DNA of 64,000 bases from Candidatus Nitronereus thalassa (GCF_032191465.1 NZ_JAQOUE010000001.1:1488001-1552000); one strand, 5' to 3'. Shown: positions 36,811-47,241, counted from the first letter of the stretch. The notes: a model not told the origin generated them from the sequence alone. Made by a program: numbers and translations.

Positions 36811-37805
36811 AAGGGTTTTCCAGCTCGTTCAGGTTGATGGAGCCAACACACCGATTCGTGACCCGGTTCGATTTCAATGAGCGGCGGTTCTTCATCTGCG
36901 CAACAATCTAAAACTTCCGGACATCGTGTTGAGAAGTGACACCCCTTTGGATACACCAAGGGCGACGGCACGGTTCCCGGAATCGATTCGAGACGCGTTT
37001 CTCGCAAGCCAGGTTTCGGCAAGGATCGCAGCAACGCCCGTGTATACGGATGCGAGGGATTGGCAAACAGCTTTTCCACACTCGCCCGTTCGACGATACG
37101 GCTGGCGTACATCACAATAATGTCTTGCGCGAACTGCGCGACCACACCCAAATTATGCGTGATGAGTAAAATCGCCATGCCCATTTCTTTTTGCAATTCT
37201 TTCAACAGCTCCAAGATTTGCGCCTGAATTGTCACGTCCAGCGCCGTGGTCGGCTCATCGGCAATCAGAAGATCAGGCTTGCAGGCTAAGGCCATGGCAA
37301 TCATCACCCGCTGTTTCATGCCGCCGGACATTTCATGCGGATATTGATCGATCCGTTTTTCCGGGGAAGGAATATGCACTTTTTCCAATAGCCGAATAAC
37401 CTCTTTCCTGACTTCTTGTTTCGACAACGTGGTATGAATTTCCAGCACTTCTCCGATTTGATCGCCGACGGTGAATACGGGATTCAACGACGTCATAGGT
37501 TCCTGAAACACCATGCCGATTTGGTTGCCGCGAACTTTGCGCATTTCACTATTTGGCAAAGGCAAGAGGTCCCGCCCTTTAAACACAATCTTTCCGCTAA
37601 CCACTCTTCCCGGGTAATCCAACAACTGCATGATGGACAAGGCGGTTACAGATTTCCCGCACCCCGACTCACCAACCAAGGCCAACGTTTGTCCAGGATT
37701 AATCACAAAATTCACATCCTCCACCGCTTGAATTTCACCCTTATCCGAAAAGAAGGAAGTATAGAGGTTGGACACATCAAGAAGATGATGGTTCGGCGAG
37801 TTCAC
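36807..37805 (-). CDS. oppD: Oligopeptide/dipeptide ABC transporter ATP-binding protein (OppD-like)
   Basis: First ATPase of the peptide importer, cytoplasmic and paired with OppF. Visible are Walker A GESGCGKS near residue 40, signature [15 protein letters not shown], Walker [15 protein letters not shown], and the C-terminal [16 protein letters not shown] extension typical of the Opp/Dpp subfamily. It begins three bases after the oppC stop and overlaps oppF by four bases, showing tight coupling. Confidence 0.93.
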   Translation of the reverse strand: MNSPNHHLLDVSNLYTSFFSDKGEIQAVEDVNFVINPGQTLALVGESGCGKSVTALSIMQLLDYPGRVVSGKIVFKGRDLLPLPNSEMRKVRGNQIGMVFQEPMTSLNPVFTVGDQIGEVLEIHTTLSKQEVRKEVIRLLEKVHIPSPEKRIDQYPHEMSGGMKQRVMIAMALACKPDLLIADEPTTALDVTIQAQILELLKELQKEMGMAILLITHNLGVVAQFAQDIIVMYASRIVERASVEKLFANPSHPYTRALLRSLPKPGLRETRLESIPGTVPSPLVYPKGCHFSTRCPEVLDCCADEEPPLIEIEPGHESVCWLHQPERAGKPL

Positions 37806-37808
37806 GTG

Positions 37809-38792
37809 CTATCGTCTCCGCAATTTCGGGTTAAGTGCTTCTCGAAGGCCTTCGCCAACTAGATTAAAGGCCAGCACCACGATCAAGATCGCTAAACCGG
37901 GAATAAAGAACAACCATGGTGCATCGAAGATAAACCCTTTTCCATCCGCTAGGATATTCCCCCACGTGGCATAAGGTGGTTGCACCCCGAATCCAAGAAA
38001 ACTTAAGCCTGACTCCGTGAGGATCGCCGTAGCCACGCCTATGGTCGCCGAGACCAGCACCGGCGCAATGGCGTTGGGGACCATGTGCAGAAAAATCACG
38101 CGGTTTTCTGGAGCGCCGATAGAGGTGGCCGCCACCACAAAATCTTGTTTTCTTAAAGAAAGAAATTCAGCGCGGACAAAGCGCGCCATGCCCATCCAAC
38201 TGGTTAGCCCAATCACGATCATGATGTTGTAGATACTTGGCGGTAACAGGGCCACCACCGTCAGGATCAAGAAAAACGTCGGAAAGCATAACATCACATC
38301 CGTGAAGCGCATGATCAGCGTATCCACGGTAACCATGCCTAACTTCAGATTTCCATAAAACCCGGAAAGTCCTCCTAAGGCAATGCCGATAACCAAGGAA
38401 ATTCCCACGGCAATAAAGCCGATGGACAAGGAGACGAACGATCCTTGCAACATTCGCGCGAAGACGTCACGACCCAATTCATCAGTACCTAACAAATAGA
38501 TGCTACCCAGGGGCCGATCTTGTGTTGGGACTTCTTCGGCAGTAGAGAAAGACAACGGCGGCAAGAATTTCTCTGGGAGCCGAACGACTTCCGGATCAAA
38601 CACCACCACCCATTCGGTGAGGGCTTTGCCTAAAAAAGCCGTGATGAGCAGCAATCCCAAGACATAGGCTCCCATCACCGCAAGCCGATCTTTCTTGAAT
38701 ATCCGGAGGGATTCTTGCCATGGCGTTTCGGACTCAGGAAGTTCTTCGCCACGAAACTTAGTTGGGTCAGCTATGGTTTGCACGTTAGCCAT
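37809..38792 (-). CDS. oppC: Oligopeptide ABC transporter permease (OppC-like)
   Basis: One of the two membrane subunits. From ATG 38792 it is 327 residues with a cytoplasmic N-terminal stretch, a first helix (VMGAYVLGLLLITAFLG), a periplasmic loop and five further helices; the EAA-type loop reads EFLSLRKQDFVVAATSIGAP. The longer reading from 38861 overlaps oppB and adds non-conserved residues, so the start 19 bases after the oppB stop is preferred. Confidence 0.92.
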   Translation of the reverse strand: MANVQTIADPTKFRGEELPESETPWQESLRIFKKDRLAVMGAYVLGLLLITAFLGKALTEWVVVFDPEVVRLPEKFLPPLSFSTAEEVPTQDRPLGSIYLLGTDELGRDVFARMLQGSFVSLSIGFIAVGISLVIGIALGGLSGFYGNLKLGMVTVDTLIMRFTDVMLCFPTFFLILTVVALLPPSIYNIMIVIGLTSWMGMARFVRAEFLSLRKQDFVVAATSIGAPENRVIFLHMVPNAIAPVLVSATIGVATAILTESGLSFLGFGVQPPYATWGNILADGKGFIFDAPWLFFIPGLAILIVVLAFNLVGEGLREALNPKLRRR

Positions 38793-38811
38793 TCGAACGT
38801 TTTTACCTAAT

Positions 38812-39789
38812 CTAGGCGTCTCCTTGAAGCCCAGTTCTAATTCTGGGATCAACGACCGCATATAAAATATCCGAAAGTAACGTTCCAGCCAGCGTTAACA
38901 CAGCCGCGATAAAGTTCAAGGTGAGAATGACGGGAAAATCTCTCGCTAATATCGCCTCATAACCCAATCGCCCCAAACCAGGCCAGGCGAAAATCTGTTC
39001 AAATATCACTGAACCACCAATCAGACCTGGAAGCAAAAATCCAAACATCGTCACAAACGGCAGCAAGGCATTTCGCAAGGCATGGTGATAAATCACGGTG
39101 TCTTCTTCCGCGCCTTTTGCCCGAGCTGTTCGCACGTAGTCCTGTCCAATCACTTCCAGCATTTGAGACCGGACATATCGAGAAAGAATGGCCATACCTC
39201 CGATGGCAGACATGAGCGAGGGAATCACCAAGTGCCAAATGCGATCCATGGATTGAAATAACGGTTCAGCATTCTCCATACCAAAGGTTTTCAATCCAAT
39301 GACCGGCACACCAAACATATCCACGACCCACAGGATCACAATGTAGGATAAAAAGAAGCCCGGCACGGAAATCAGCGTGTAGGCGATAAAGGTGGTCGAG
39401 CGGTCGAACACCGCCCCGCGATAAACGGCAGCCTGGATTCCCGTGGGAAAAGCTAGCGTCCAGACTAACAACGTGGCACAAATAAACAATGGAAGAGAAT
39501 TCAGAAACCTTCGCCAAATTTTTCCTAAGACGGGTTGGCTATCCTTGAAAGATTTCAGTTCCCCGGAAAATAAATCCCGTATCCAATAGGCATATTGCAC
39601 ATGCAACGGATCATCGAGATGAAACGCCGCTCGAATTTTGGCGATATCTTCTGGCTTCATCCTGGGATTGGCTGGATCCACTTCGCTGGGTTCGCCAGGA
39701 GCAAGATGAATCACAGAATGCGCCAGTACGGAAACAATAAACACCAAAAGAAGCCGCTGAAGAATATTCCGAATGATAAAGGCTTGCAT
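38812..39789 (-). CDS. oppB: Oligopeptide ABC transporter permease (OppB-like)
   Basis: The other permease, 325 residues and about six helices. The N-terminal IIRNILQRLLLVFIVSVLAH helix, the long first periplasmic loop containing HLAPGEP, and the cytoplasmic EAA loop YVRTARAKGAEEDTVIYHHA are standard for DppB/OppB. It follows oppA by 36 bases. Confidence 0.93.
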   Translation of the reverse strand: MQAFIIRNILQRLLLVFIVSVLAHSVIHLAPGEPSEVDPANPRMKPEDIAKIRAAFHLDDPLHVQYAYWIRDLFSGELKSFKDSQPVLGKIWRRFLNSLPLFICATLLVWTLAFPTGIQAAVYRGAVFDRSTTFIAYTLISVPGFFLSYIVILWVVDMFGVPVIGLKTFGMENAEPLFQSMDRIWHLVIPSLMSAIGGMAILSRYVRSQMLEVIGQDYVRTARAKGAEEDTVIYHHALRNALLPFVTMFGFLLPGLIGGSVIFEQIFAWPGLGRLGYEAILARDFPVILTLNFIAAVLTLAGTLLSDILYAVVDPRIRTGLQGDA

Positions 39790-39825
39790 GACCTAACCTG
39801 GACCTTGGCTAAAAACCCCTTCCCA

Positions 39826-41958
39826 TTAAAAATCCGGAGTGAACTCAAGCTTTCGCCATTGATGAAAATAAAATCCAATTTCCCCGCTCGCCGTGGGATA
39901 GATTTTTTCATATCGCTCAGACCCATCTTTTTCTCTATGCACCAATACGATCTTCTTATCCAACACCCGTGTCCCTAATGGCGCATAGAGAAACGTGTAC
40001 GGTTGCTCCTTGGCAATAAGTCGATGGAGGCGATGTGCCAGTTTACGTTGGACCTCGACGTCATATTCTTGGCGAATGCGGACAATGAGATTGTCCGCCT
40101 TGCGGTTCTTATATCCGATAAAATTGAGTTGCTGGGGCCCAGCCTGACTGGAGTGCCAGAGTTGATACAAATCCGGATCGATGCCCATGCTCCACCCCAA
40201 GACGACCGCATCGAAAGCCCCGGCATTCACAAAATCTTTCAAAAAAACGGCCCATTCAAAATATTGCGTGTTGCACTTCACGCCGATTTTTTTCCAGGCA
40301 TTCTGTGCAATGGTCATCACGTTCTTTCGAATCGGATTACCGCTGTTGGTAATGAGATTAAACTCAAAAATTTTTCCATCCTTTTCCAACCACCCATCAG
40401 CATTGAGACGCCAACCCTTTTCTTCAAGCAACTTCTTGGCACCTTCGGGATCATAGGGCAAGGGAGCAATGGTGTGGTCATACCACTGCGTATTTTTGGG
40501 ATAAGGACCTGTAATTTGTTCGCCTTCGCCATACAAGAGGTACTTGATAAAATCTTCAACATTTATGGCCATACCCAGGGCCCGGCGAACGACCGGATCG
40601 GCAAACAAAGGACGACGATTGTTATAGCCAATATAGGTATAGCCAAATCCTAGACTGGAAAATGATTGATAGGTTGAGTCTTCCTTGTACCGCGCGACTT
40701 GATGCGGTTGCGCGCCATAATAATCAACCGCTCCGGCTCGGAATTCCATTTCCTGGGTCAAGAGATCCGGAATAATTCTCATGTAGTAATCATGATATTC
40801 CGCAGGACCTTCCCAATAATCTTCATTTCGCGTCAGATGGATAAATTCATCACCCTGCCATTCGACGAATCGAAATCGCCCGCTACCGATTGGGGCGCGG
40901 TTAAATTGGCTGGCACGCATTCCGAATGTCTTTCGAGCAGCCTCGGAAAGGTTTCGTCGCTCCATTTCCACATTCATCGCTTCTTGATTAAGCAAGTGCT
41001 CCGGAAGGACCCCCATAGTCCACGCATTAATCGCCGGAGAAAAAAGTCGCTTATACACCACGCGTACAGTCTGGGGATTGAGCACCTGCACCATCTTTAT
41101 GGGTTCAAAATCCGAAGTACGAGGTGAAAGGTTTTTGGGGTTCATGATGGACTCATAGGTAAACTTCACATCACCCGCATCAAACTCATGACCATCATGA
41201 AACCTGACGCCTTTTCGCAAGCGAAAATCGATAATGGGATTGTGCTCGGCCACGGGAAAGAAGACAGGTAACTGATCAAAGACCTGTGTTCTCGCATCAG
41301 GAGATGTCCCATCAGGAACCTCGATAAACTGCTCATAGGGAAAGTTCTCCAAATAGCGATCCCCAATGACTGGCACCAGCTTCTTGAAAAAGTCTTGATC
41401 CACCTCTCGCAAGGAAAAAGCCACACGTTCCGGAACACGGAATGTCACCTCAACTTCCCCACGTTTGGATTTTCCATCTTCTCCGGTTTCTTGAATGGAT
41501 ACCATTTGAGTTCGAATGGTTGGCGTTAGCACTTCTAGGGATTTGATATTGCGGGCGAGTCCGGAAAAGGATTTCTGATTGAGGGCGGCTTGAATGCGTG
41601 TCAATAACTCACTACCCGTGACTTCGGTACCGTCCGGGAATCGGTTTGAGGGACTGACCAATAAATAAGCTTTTTCGGAGATCGTCCAATCTGTGGCCAA
41701 ACGACCGCGCAAGTTCAAATTTTCATCTAAATCCAGTAGGCCCTCAAATACGTATCCGACGATTGTGGAACTCGACGAATCGGCGTTTAAGATGGGATTG
41801 AGGATTTTAGCATCCCCGGAAGACCCTTCAATGTAGGTCACGAGACGCTTGGGGTTGCCAGTCGCCTGATTTTCGTACGTGGGTACCCAAAAATAGGATT
41901 GCAGCAGGAAAATCGTTAAGAGAAGTGGGGCAAGAAGGAGCCAGCGTTTAAGGCGCAT
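39826..41958 (-). CDS. oppA: Peptide ABC transporter substrate-binding protein (OppA/DppA-like)
   Basis: Periplasmic receptor of the peptide importer, family 5 extracellular solute-binding proteins. The 710-residue precursor starts with a signal segment or membrane anchor (RWLLLAPLLLTIFLLQSYFW, residues 4-23; no lipobox Cys). Family features include VTFRVPERV, the HDGHEFDAGDVKFTYE segment near 240 and MTIAQNAWKKIGVK near 560. At 710 residues it is longer than the usual 530-600; the extra length lies mainly in the first 230 residues. It is first in the operon. Peptides are the expected ligand, but nickel and other ligands occur in the family. Confidence 0.9.
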   Translation of the reverse strand: MRLKRWLLLAPLLLTIFLLQSYFWVPTYENQATGNPKRLVTYIEGSSGDAKILNPILNADSSSSTIVGYVFEGLLDLDENLNLRGRLATDWTISEKAYLLVSPSNRFPDGTEVTGSELLTRIQAALNQKSFSGLARNIKSLEVLTPTIRTQMVSIQETGEDGKSKRGEVEVTFRVPERVAFSLREVDQDFFKKLVPVIGDRYLENFPYEQFIEVPDGTSPDARTQVFDQLPVFFPVAEHNPIIDFRLRKGVRFHDGHEFDAGDVKFTYESIMNPKNLSPRTSDFEPIKMVQVLNPQTVRVVYKRLFSPAINAWTMGVLPEHLLNQEAMNVEMERRNLSEAARKTFGMRASQFNRAPIGSGRFRFVEWQGDEFIHLTRNEDYWEGPAEYHDYYMRIIPDLLTQEMEFRAGAVDYYGAQPHQVARYKEDSTYQSFSSLGFGYTYIGYNNRRPLFADPVVRRALGMAINVEDFIKYLLYGEGEQITGPYPKNTQWYDHTIAPLPYDPEGAKKLLEEKGWRLNADGWLEKDGKIFEFNLITNSGNPIRKNVMTIAQNAWKKIGVKCNTQYFEWAVFLKDFVNAGAFDAVVLGWSMGIDPDLYQLWHSSQAGPQQLNFIGYKNRKADNLIVRIRQEYDVEVQRKLAHRLHRLIAKEQPYTFLYAPLGTRVLDKKIVLVHREKDGSERYEKIYPTASGEIGFYFHQWRKLEFTPDF

Positions 41959-42053
41959 GAGGACGGCAGAGAAAAACTTTTTGTCGAGAAAATGTTTGGC
42001 TGCTTAATTATAGGCTTTATGCACGATTAAGTCGAACCATGAAAGGCCCTCCC

Positions 42054-42968
42054 TTACAAGGCCATGCCTTCGACTTGTTGCTCTGCATGGTAGGAACTAC
42101 GCACCAGTGGCCCGGATTCGACATGTCGGAACCCCAAACGGAGTCCCACTTGTTTCCATTCATCGAACTCTTGGGGGGTGTAATACCGATCAACTGCTCT
42201 GTGGTCTTTGGTGGGCTGAAGGTACTGACCAATGGACACGATATCACACTCCACCGACCGCAAATCCCGGAGTACTCCGTGAATTTCCTCCGGCGTTTCT
42301 CCCATGCCGACCATCAATCCAGACTTCGTCTTACCCCCATAAGCTTTGGCTCGATGGAGTAACTCTAGGGAACGGGGGTATTTCCCTTGAGGCCGTACTG
42401 AAGGAAATAGTCGAGGTACCGTTTCGACATTATGATTCAAAATATCTGGCGCCGCCTCCATCATGCGAGCGAGGGCCCCTTCACTTCCTTGAAAATCCGG
42501 GATTAAGACTTCGACCTTACAGGTTGGAATAACATGACGAATGGCATAAACCGTCTCTGCAAAAATCGATGCCCCACCATCTTCCAGGTCGTCCCGATTC
42601 ACTGATGTTAGCACGGCATGACGCAACTGTAGCGCCTGCACGGCTTTGGCCACCCGATCGGGTTCCTGGGTATCGACCGCACCCGGCTTTCCTGTTTCCA
42701 CAGAACAGTAATGACAGCGGCGCGTACAGATATCGCCTAGCAATAAAAAGGTAGCCGTCCGATGATTCCAACATTCCCAGATATTGGGACATCGCGCTTC
42801 CTCACAAATCGTGTGAAGTCCATGAGCCTCCACCAGACGCCGCATTTCCTGATAATGCCTTCCCGGCTGAAGCTTCACTTTAAACCAGGAGGGCAATCGT
42901 TTCTTGGCTCCATCGAGAGGCCCTTGGTCGTTTCGATGTTTAATCGTTGCAATGGGGACTAGATTCAT
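42054..42968 (-). CDS. lipA: Lipoyl synthase
   Basis: Radical SAM enzyme inserting two sulphurs into octanoyl groups to make lipoate. The 304-residue protein has the auxiliary cluster Cys set CEEARCPNIWEC and the radical SAM CTRRCHYC (near residue 80), plus the C-terminal RSSYHAEQ supplying the conserved Ser ligand. ATG 42968 is chosen because AGGA lies about eight bases upstream; an upstream ATG at 43001 has no ribosome site. Neither lipB nor lipoylated enzyme genes are adjacent. Confidence 0.96.
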   Translation of the reverse strand: MNLVPIATIKHRNDQGPLDGAKKRLPSWFKVKLQPGRHYQEMRRLVEAHGLHTICEEARCPNIWECWNHRTATFLLLGDICTRRCHYCSVETGKPGAVDTQEPDRVAKAVQALQLRHAVLTSVNRDDLEDGGASIFAETVYAIRHVIPTCKVEVLIPDFQGSEGALARMMEAAPDILNHNVETVPRLFPSVRPQGKYPRSLELLHRAKAYGGKTKSGLMVGMGETPEEIHGVLRDLRSVECDIVSIGQYLQPTKDHRAVDRYYTPQEFDEWKQVGLRLGFRHVESGPLVRSSYHAEQQVEGMAL

Positions 42969-43303
42969 ATTCGTAATCCTAGTTAAGAAAAATGACTCCA
43001 TTGTTACCGAACGGAACCCTTGGCATTATGCTAAAGGTGAAAAAGAACCACAACACCGGAAAAAAACGGTCGTTACTCAAAAATCACCGTGATTTTCCTA
43101 TTAATCCGACTCAGAAGAAATTTGCTTTAAAGAATTCTTTATTGGCGGGTTTAAATATACCGATTTACATTTTTTAGAACCTCTGCTACCGTTCACCTGC
43201 ACAGAGAAACCACTAGGTGGAACTTCGCTGAATTTATTCTCACGTTCAATAATAAAATCAAAAGCATGGCTTTTTTTATTTTCATGAAGGTAGCGGCCTA
43301 GAG
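42969..43303. other. Gene-free stretch between lipA and the response regulator
   Basis: AT-rich divergent intergenic region of 335 bases. A 61-codon plus-strand ORF (42992-43177) has no ribosome site or recognisable features and is not called. No clear operator or hairpin is seen. Confidence 0.5.
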
Positions 43304-43771
43304 GTGCTCACACAGAACATGAAATCCGCCCCCCCTCAACAGGATCAATCCGCACTATCCCTGGTGGTTCTGATTGCAGAAGACGACGATGGACATGCAT
43401 CGTTAATCGAACGAAATTTACAACGATGCGAGATTGCGGAGACGTGCCACCGATTTCGAGATGGACAAGAAACCCTGGACTTTTTGCTGAAAGTGAGTAA
43501 AAGTATCACCTCGGTACCACAAAATCCCCACATTCTGTTTTTAGATGGTCGCATGCCAAAGATGAGTGGACAGGAAGTCCTGAGGCAAATACAAAATCAT
43601 CGTATTTTAAAGGCACTACCCCTGACTATCGTCTCGACCACCGATGATTCACACGAGCTCGAATCCTTCCAAGCCCTAGGATGTACGCACCATCTGAAAA
43701 AGCCTGTGGAGATCAATGATTTGCGGCACGTATTACGCCAATTGCATCCTGACAATTATTTATATTCCTAA
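43304..43771 (+). CDS. Single-domain response regulator (CheY/Rcp1-like)
   Basis: A stand-alone receiver of 155 residues with the acidic pair in LIAEDDDGH (residues 24-32), the phospho-acceptor Asp81 in FLDGRMPKMSG, and the conserved Lys in HHLKKPVE. The long helix-4 loop and general layout fit the Rcp1/phytochrome-type small receivers. No output domain is present. The GTG at 43304 and ATG at 43319 are both possible starts. It is 23 bases before the hybrid kinase, so the two probably work in one phosphorelay. Confidence 0.9.
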   Translation: MLTQNMKSAPPQQDQSALSLVVLIAEDDDGHASLIERNLQRCEIAETCHRFRDGQETLDFLLKVSKSITSVPQNPHILFLDGRMPKMSGQEVLRQIQNHRILKALPLTIVSTTDDSHELESFQALGCTHHLKKPVEINDLRHVLRQLHPDNYLYS

Positions 43772-43794
43772 TTGGGAACATTTTCGTCCATTCA

Positions 43795-45765
43795 TTGTCC
43801 CTTCGCATGCTTGCCATGAAGGCATCAGGCTCTAGCCATACAATCCTCATCGTTGACGATGATCCTGCGTTATGCCGTCTTATTCAACGCTATTTACACC
43901 GTGACGGTTTTGATTCACTGGTCGCGACAACGGGGGCAGAAGCACTTCAACAATTGTCCACCCAGCGCGTCACGTTGATGCTCCTCGACCTGCATCTTCC
44001 GGATATGCAAGGCGACGAGTTGATCCAGGCAGTCAAAACACAACATCCAGCCATACCGTTCATCGTCGTCACGGGGTATGGGGATGAGCTTCTTGCGGTC
44101 AAAATGCTCAAAAGCGGAGCTCGGGACTACATTACCAAAGACGATAAAGCACTCGAACTCCTTCCGTCAGTCGTCCTCCACAATATTCAGAAACTTGAAC
44201 AAGAGCAACGACTCACCCAAGCTGAGGAGGCCCTGGCGGCAGAACAAGAACGATCCTTGGTCACCCTCGCCTGCATTGCGGACGGTGTCATCACGACCGA
44301 CATCCACGGGATCGTCTACTCGATCAATCCTGTAGCCCTTCATCTCGTCGGCCATGATTTGACCCAGGTCCTGGGCCGTCCGATTGACGAGGTCTTTGAA
44401 TTAGTCCACCCCGATCACCCAGAACAGGAAGATCCTCTTGTCAAAACGGTACTCGCCCACGGGCAAGTGATGAAACCCCTATACTATCGTCGCCTGATCA
44501 GTAGAAATGGCACGGAAACTATGGTCATGTGTAGTGCCTCGCCCATCTGTCATCAGAATGGAGCCGTGTTAGGCGCGGTCGTGGTCATCCGTGACATGTC
44601 CGAACGCATTAAAATTGAACATGAACTCCAGAAGGCCAGCAAGCTAGAATCTGTGGGCACCTTGGCCGGTGGGATCGCCCACGACTTCAACAATCTCCTC
44701 ATGTCAATTTTGGGAAATATTTCGCTGGCGAAATTATCCCTTTCCCCTGAAACAAGAGCCTTTTCGCAATTACTCGAAGCGGAAAAAGCGTCCTTGCTCG
44801 CCAAAGGCCTCACTCAACAACTCCTGACGTTTGCCAAGGGTGGGCAACCGGTCAAAAAGCCTGTCCGCCTGGTTCCCATTCTGGAAAATGCAACACAACT
44901 CATTTTGCGGGGAGGCCGCATTCAAAGTGCGTTTCGGTTTCCCAATGATCTCTGGGACCTCTTTGCCGATGAAAGCCAACTCAATCAGGCGTTTCACAAT
45001 TTGATTTTGAACGCACAGCAAGCCATGCCCCAAGGCGGAACCTTGGAAATTGAAGCAGCAAATTTCCCCACCACTGAACGACAGAATACTCCAGGCCTGC
45101 CATTAGAAAACCATCCTCATGTCCGAATTCGGATCAAAGATTCAGGATGCGGAATTCCTCATGAAAATCTTTCACGCATTTTTGATCCCTATTTTACGAC
45201 CAAGTCTTATGGAAGTGGATTGGGATTGGCGACGACCTACTCCATCTTTACGAGTCACAATGGTCACATGGAGGTTGCATCTACGGTAGGCCAGGGAACC
45301 GCATTCACGATTTATCTACCAGCCTCATCGGTACGCGCCACAACACCGTCCCCACCCACCTCTGCCCTCCGCCTAGGACAAGGAAAAATCTTGGTTATGG
45401 ACGACGAAGAAGCCATCCGCTTGCTTCTTGAACAAATGCTGATGCACTTAGGATATACAGTGGAAGTCACGCAAAATGGCGAAGAAGCCGTTGAGCGCTA
45501 CGTGAAAGCCCAAGAGTTGGGGCAACCATTTCTAGCCGTGATTCTTGATTTGACGATACCCGGAGGACTGGGCGGAAAAGATACGATCCAACGACTGCGG
45601 CTTCTCGACCCACAGGTAAAGGCCATTGTCTCCAGTGGATACTCCAATGACCCCGTTCTCTCCCATTTTCATTCCTATGGGTTTCAAGGCATGGTGGCCA
45701 AACCGTTTCGTTTGGACGAATTAAGTGAAAGCCTGTATCAAGTGTTGTCCAAACGTGAAGAGTGA
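43795..45765 (+). CDS. Hybrid sensor histidine kinase (REC-PAS-HisKA-HATPase-REC)
   Basis: A soluble 656-residue two-component kinase without membrane segments. Domains in order: receiver (about 15-130, Asp65 in LLDLHLPDMQG), PAS (about 155-275), dimerisation/phosphoacceptor with His296 in GGIAHDFNNLL, HATPase with DSGCGIP and GSGLGLAT, and a C-terminal receiver (about 525-650, Asp585 in VILDLTIPGG). The signal enters through the N-terminal receiver and/or PAS rather than from outside. The start is TTG 43795 here; ATGs at 43807 and 43816 are equally plausible. Partner of the upstream single receiver. Confidence 0.93.
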   Translation: MSLRMLAMKASGSSHTILIVDDDPALCRLIQRYLHRDGFDSLVATTGAEALQQLSTQRVTLMLLDLHLPDMQGDELIQAVKTQHPAIPFIVVTGYGDELLAVKMLKSGARDYITKDDKALELLPSVVLHNIQKLEQEQRLTQAEEALAAEQERSLVTLACIADGVITTDIHGIVYSINPVALHLVGHDLTQVLGRPIDEVFELVHPDHPEQEDPLVKTVLAHGQVMKPLYYRRLISRNGTETMVMCSASPICHQNGAVLGAVVVIRDMSERIKIEHELQKASKLESVGTLAGGIAHDFNNLLMSILGNISLAKLSLSPETRAFSQLLEAEKASLLAKGLTQQLLTFAKGGQPVKKPVRLVPILENATQLILRGGRIQSAFRFPNDLWDLFADESQLNQAFHNLILNAQQAMPQGGTLEIEAANFPTTERQNTPGLPLENHPHVRIRIKDSGCGIPHENLSRIFDPYFTTKSYGSGLGLATTYSIFTSHNGHMEVASTVGQGTAFTIYLPASSVRATTPSPPTSALRLGQGKILVMDDEEAIRLLLEQMLMHLGYTVEVTQNGEEAVERYVKAQELGQPFLAVILDLTIPGGLGGKDTIQRLRLLDPQVKAIVSSGYSNDPVLSHFHSYGFQGMVAKPFRLDELSESLYQVLSKREE

Positions 45766-45870
45766 TCAGTAATCCGTTGGAAAAACTTTTTTCTTCGAAG
45801 AGGGACCCTTATCCCACATTGGCTCCTCTCTCAAGTCACCCTTCACACATGAGGATTTCCCCTCACACCC

Positions 45871-46176
45871 CTACAAAGAAACTTTCACTTCAGTCCCCTC
45901 GATAACCACCGGATAAGTCGCCACACAAGCAGAAGGATTATTGACCGACACACCGGTCTTCACATTGAATTCCCAATTATGCCAGGGGCAGGTTACTACC
46001 TCCCCTTCAAGATCACCCTCACCTAACGGCCCCCCTCGATGGACACATGTATTATCGATGACATGAAAGGTGCCATCGACATTGAACACCGCCAGACTTT
46101 TTCCGTTTACTTCAGCCACAATTCCCGTCCCCGGGGCGACTTCATTGGTGTTCGCCACAGTTACCTGTTCCGACAT
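45871..46176 (-). CDS. Rieske-type [2Fe-2S] ferredoxin
   Basis: A small soluble electron-transfer protein of 101 residues holding one Rieske cluster through Cys44/His46 (CVHRGG) and Cys63/His66 (CPWHNW). The length and sequence resemble NirD-like or dioxygenase ferredoxin subunits. It lies 48 bases downstream of mrp on the same strand; cotranscription with an Fe-S carrier is functionally reasonable. The oxygenase or reductase it serves is not in the window. Confidence 0.93.
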   Translation of the reverse strand: MSEQVTVANTNEVAPGTGIVAEVNGKSLAVFNVDGTFHVIDNTCVHRGGPLGEGDLEGEVVTCPWHNWEFNVKTGVSVNNPSACVATYPVVIEGTEVKVSL

Positions 46177-46224
46177 CTGAACCTCCTCGTATCAGAGTAT
46201 TGGCAATGATAATTTCCAAAATAA

Positions 46225-47112
46225 CTAATTGAGCCCCATCGGCTCCTTCAACTTTTTCAGCATGTCCCCAATGGAAGCACCGGACTTCGCCCCACCTTCC
46301 CCCTCAATTTGCTTACGTAACGCTTCCGCAATTTCTGCAAAGGCTTTGGACTGCGGAGACTCAGGATTGGCCACCACAATCGGCGTCCCAGCATCTCCAC
46401 ATTCACGAATCGCAGGATCCAAGGGCACCCGGCCAAGGAAAGGAATCTCAAATTTTTTCGCAGCCTGTTCCCCACCACCATGTGAGAAAATATCTGTCTG
46501 ATGACCACAATGCCCACAGATGAAGCTACTCATGTTTTCAATCACGCCCAAGAGTGGCACATTCACCTTTTGAAACATGCGTAAGCCCTTCCGCACATCA
46601 TAGAGCGAGACTTCTTGCGGGGTCGTCACTGCAATCGCCCCGGTCATTGGGACCAATTGCGACAAACTCAGCTGCGCATCGCCGGTACCCGGGGGCAAAT
46701 CAATTAACAAGTAATCGAGGTCACCCCACAACACATCCCGGAAAAACTGCGTGACAGCCGTATGCACCATCGGCCCCCGCCACACCACTGCGGTTTCCTC
46801 CGGCACAAAAAAGGCCATGGAAATCACCTTCACTCCGTGAGCCTCACCCGGCAAAATCTTTTCCCCCTCCTTACCTCCAGGACCGGAGACGCCCATCATC
46901 ATGGGGATATTGGGGCCATAAATGTCCGCATCCATCAACCCAACTTTTGCACCAGATTGCGCCAACGCCACAGCCAAATTCGTCGACACCGTGGACTTCC
47001 CGACTCCACCCTTTCCACTACTGATCGCGACAATATATTTTACCCCCGGCAGCAACTTCTCGGGTTCGGGTTGCGGGGGTGGAGCAGGTTGTTGTGCTTG
47101 TTCATCACTCAT
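46225..47112 (-). CDS. mrp: Mrp/NBP35-family iron-sulfur cluster carrier ATPase
   Basis: P-loop ATPase that carries and delivers Fe-S clusters (ApbC/Mrp). From ATG 47112 it is 295 residues: a short Pro/Gln-rich N-terminus, the deviant Walker A GKGGVGKS at 33-40, [20 protein letters not shown] and the cluster-binding CGHCGH near residue 195. The N-terminal DUF59 domain seen in many Mrp proteins is absent. Start 47112 has AAAGGA about nine bases upstream; an upstream ATG at 47241 reads through an AT-rich leader and hairpin and is rejected. Confidence 0.94.
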   Translation of the reverse strand: MSDEQAQQPAPPPQPEPEKLLPGVKYIVAISSGKGGVGKSTVSTNLAVALAQSGAKVGLMDADIYGPNIPMMMGVSGPGGKEGEKILPGEAHGVKVISMAFFVPEETAVVWRGPMVHTAVTQFFRDVLWGDLDYLLIDLPPGTGDAQLSLSQLVPMTGAIAVTTPQEVSLYDVRKGLRMFQKVNVPLLGVIENMSSFICGHCGHQTDIFSHGGGEQAAKKFEIPFLGRVPLDPAIRECGDAGTPIVVANPESPQSKAFAEIAEALRKQIEGEGGAKSGASIGDMLKKLKEPMGLN

Positions 47113-47133
47113 AAAAATTGTCCTTTCTATAGT

Positions 47134-47164
47134 CAGAGGTATCACCTTATACCTCTGTTTTTTT
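47134..47164 (+). terminator. Terminator-shaped hairpin in the mrp leader (opposite strand)
   Basis: CAGAGGTAT and ATACCTCTG form a perfect 9-bp stem around CACCTT, followed by seven T on the plus strand. No rightward gene precedes it within 1.3 kb. On the mrp mRNA it forms a 5' UTR hairpin 22 bases before the ATG, just upstream of the ribosome site. Confidence 0.6.
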
Positions 47165-47241
47165 CGGATAACACTGTTGAATTGATTTACAAAAAAACTT
47201 AAAAAAACCAAAGGCCTTTGACTGAAATCAATGCAAGGCAT

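Noticed and set aside
42992-43177. 61-codon lysine-rich ORF upstream of the response regulator
   Set aside because: No ribosome site, AT-driven Lys/Asn content, and no recognisable feature.
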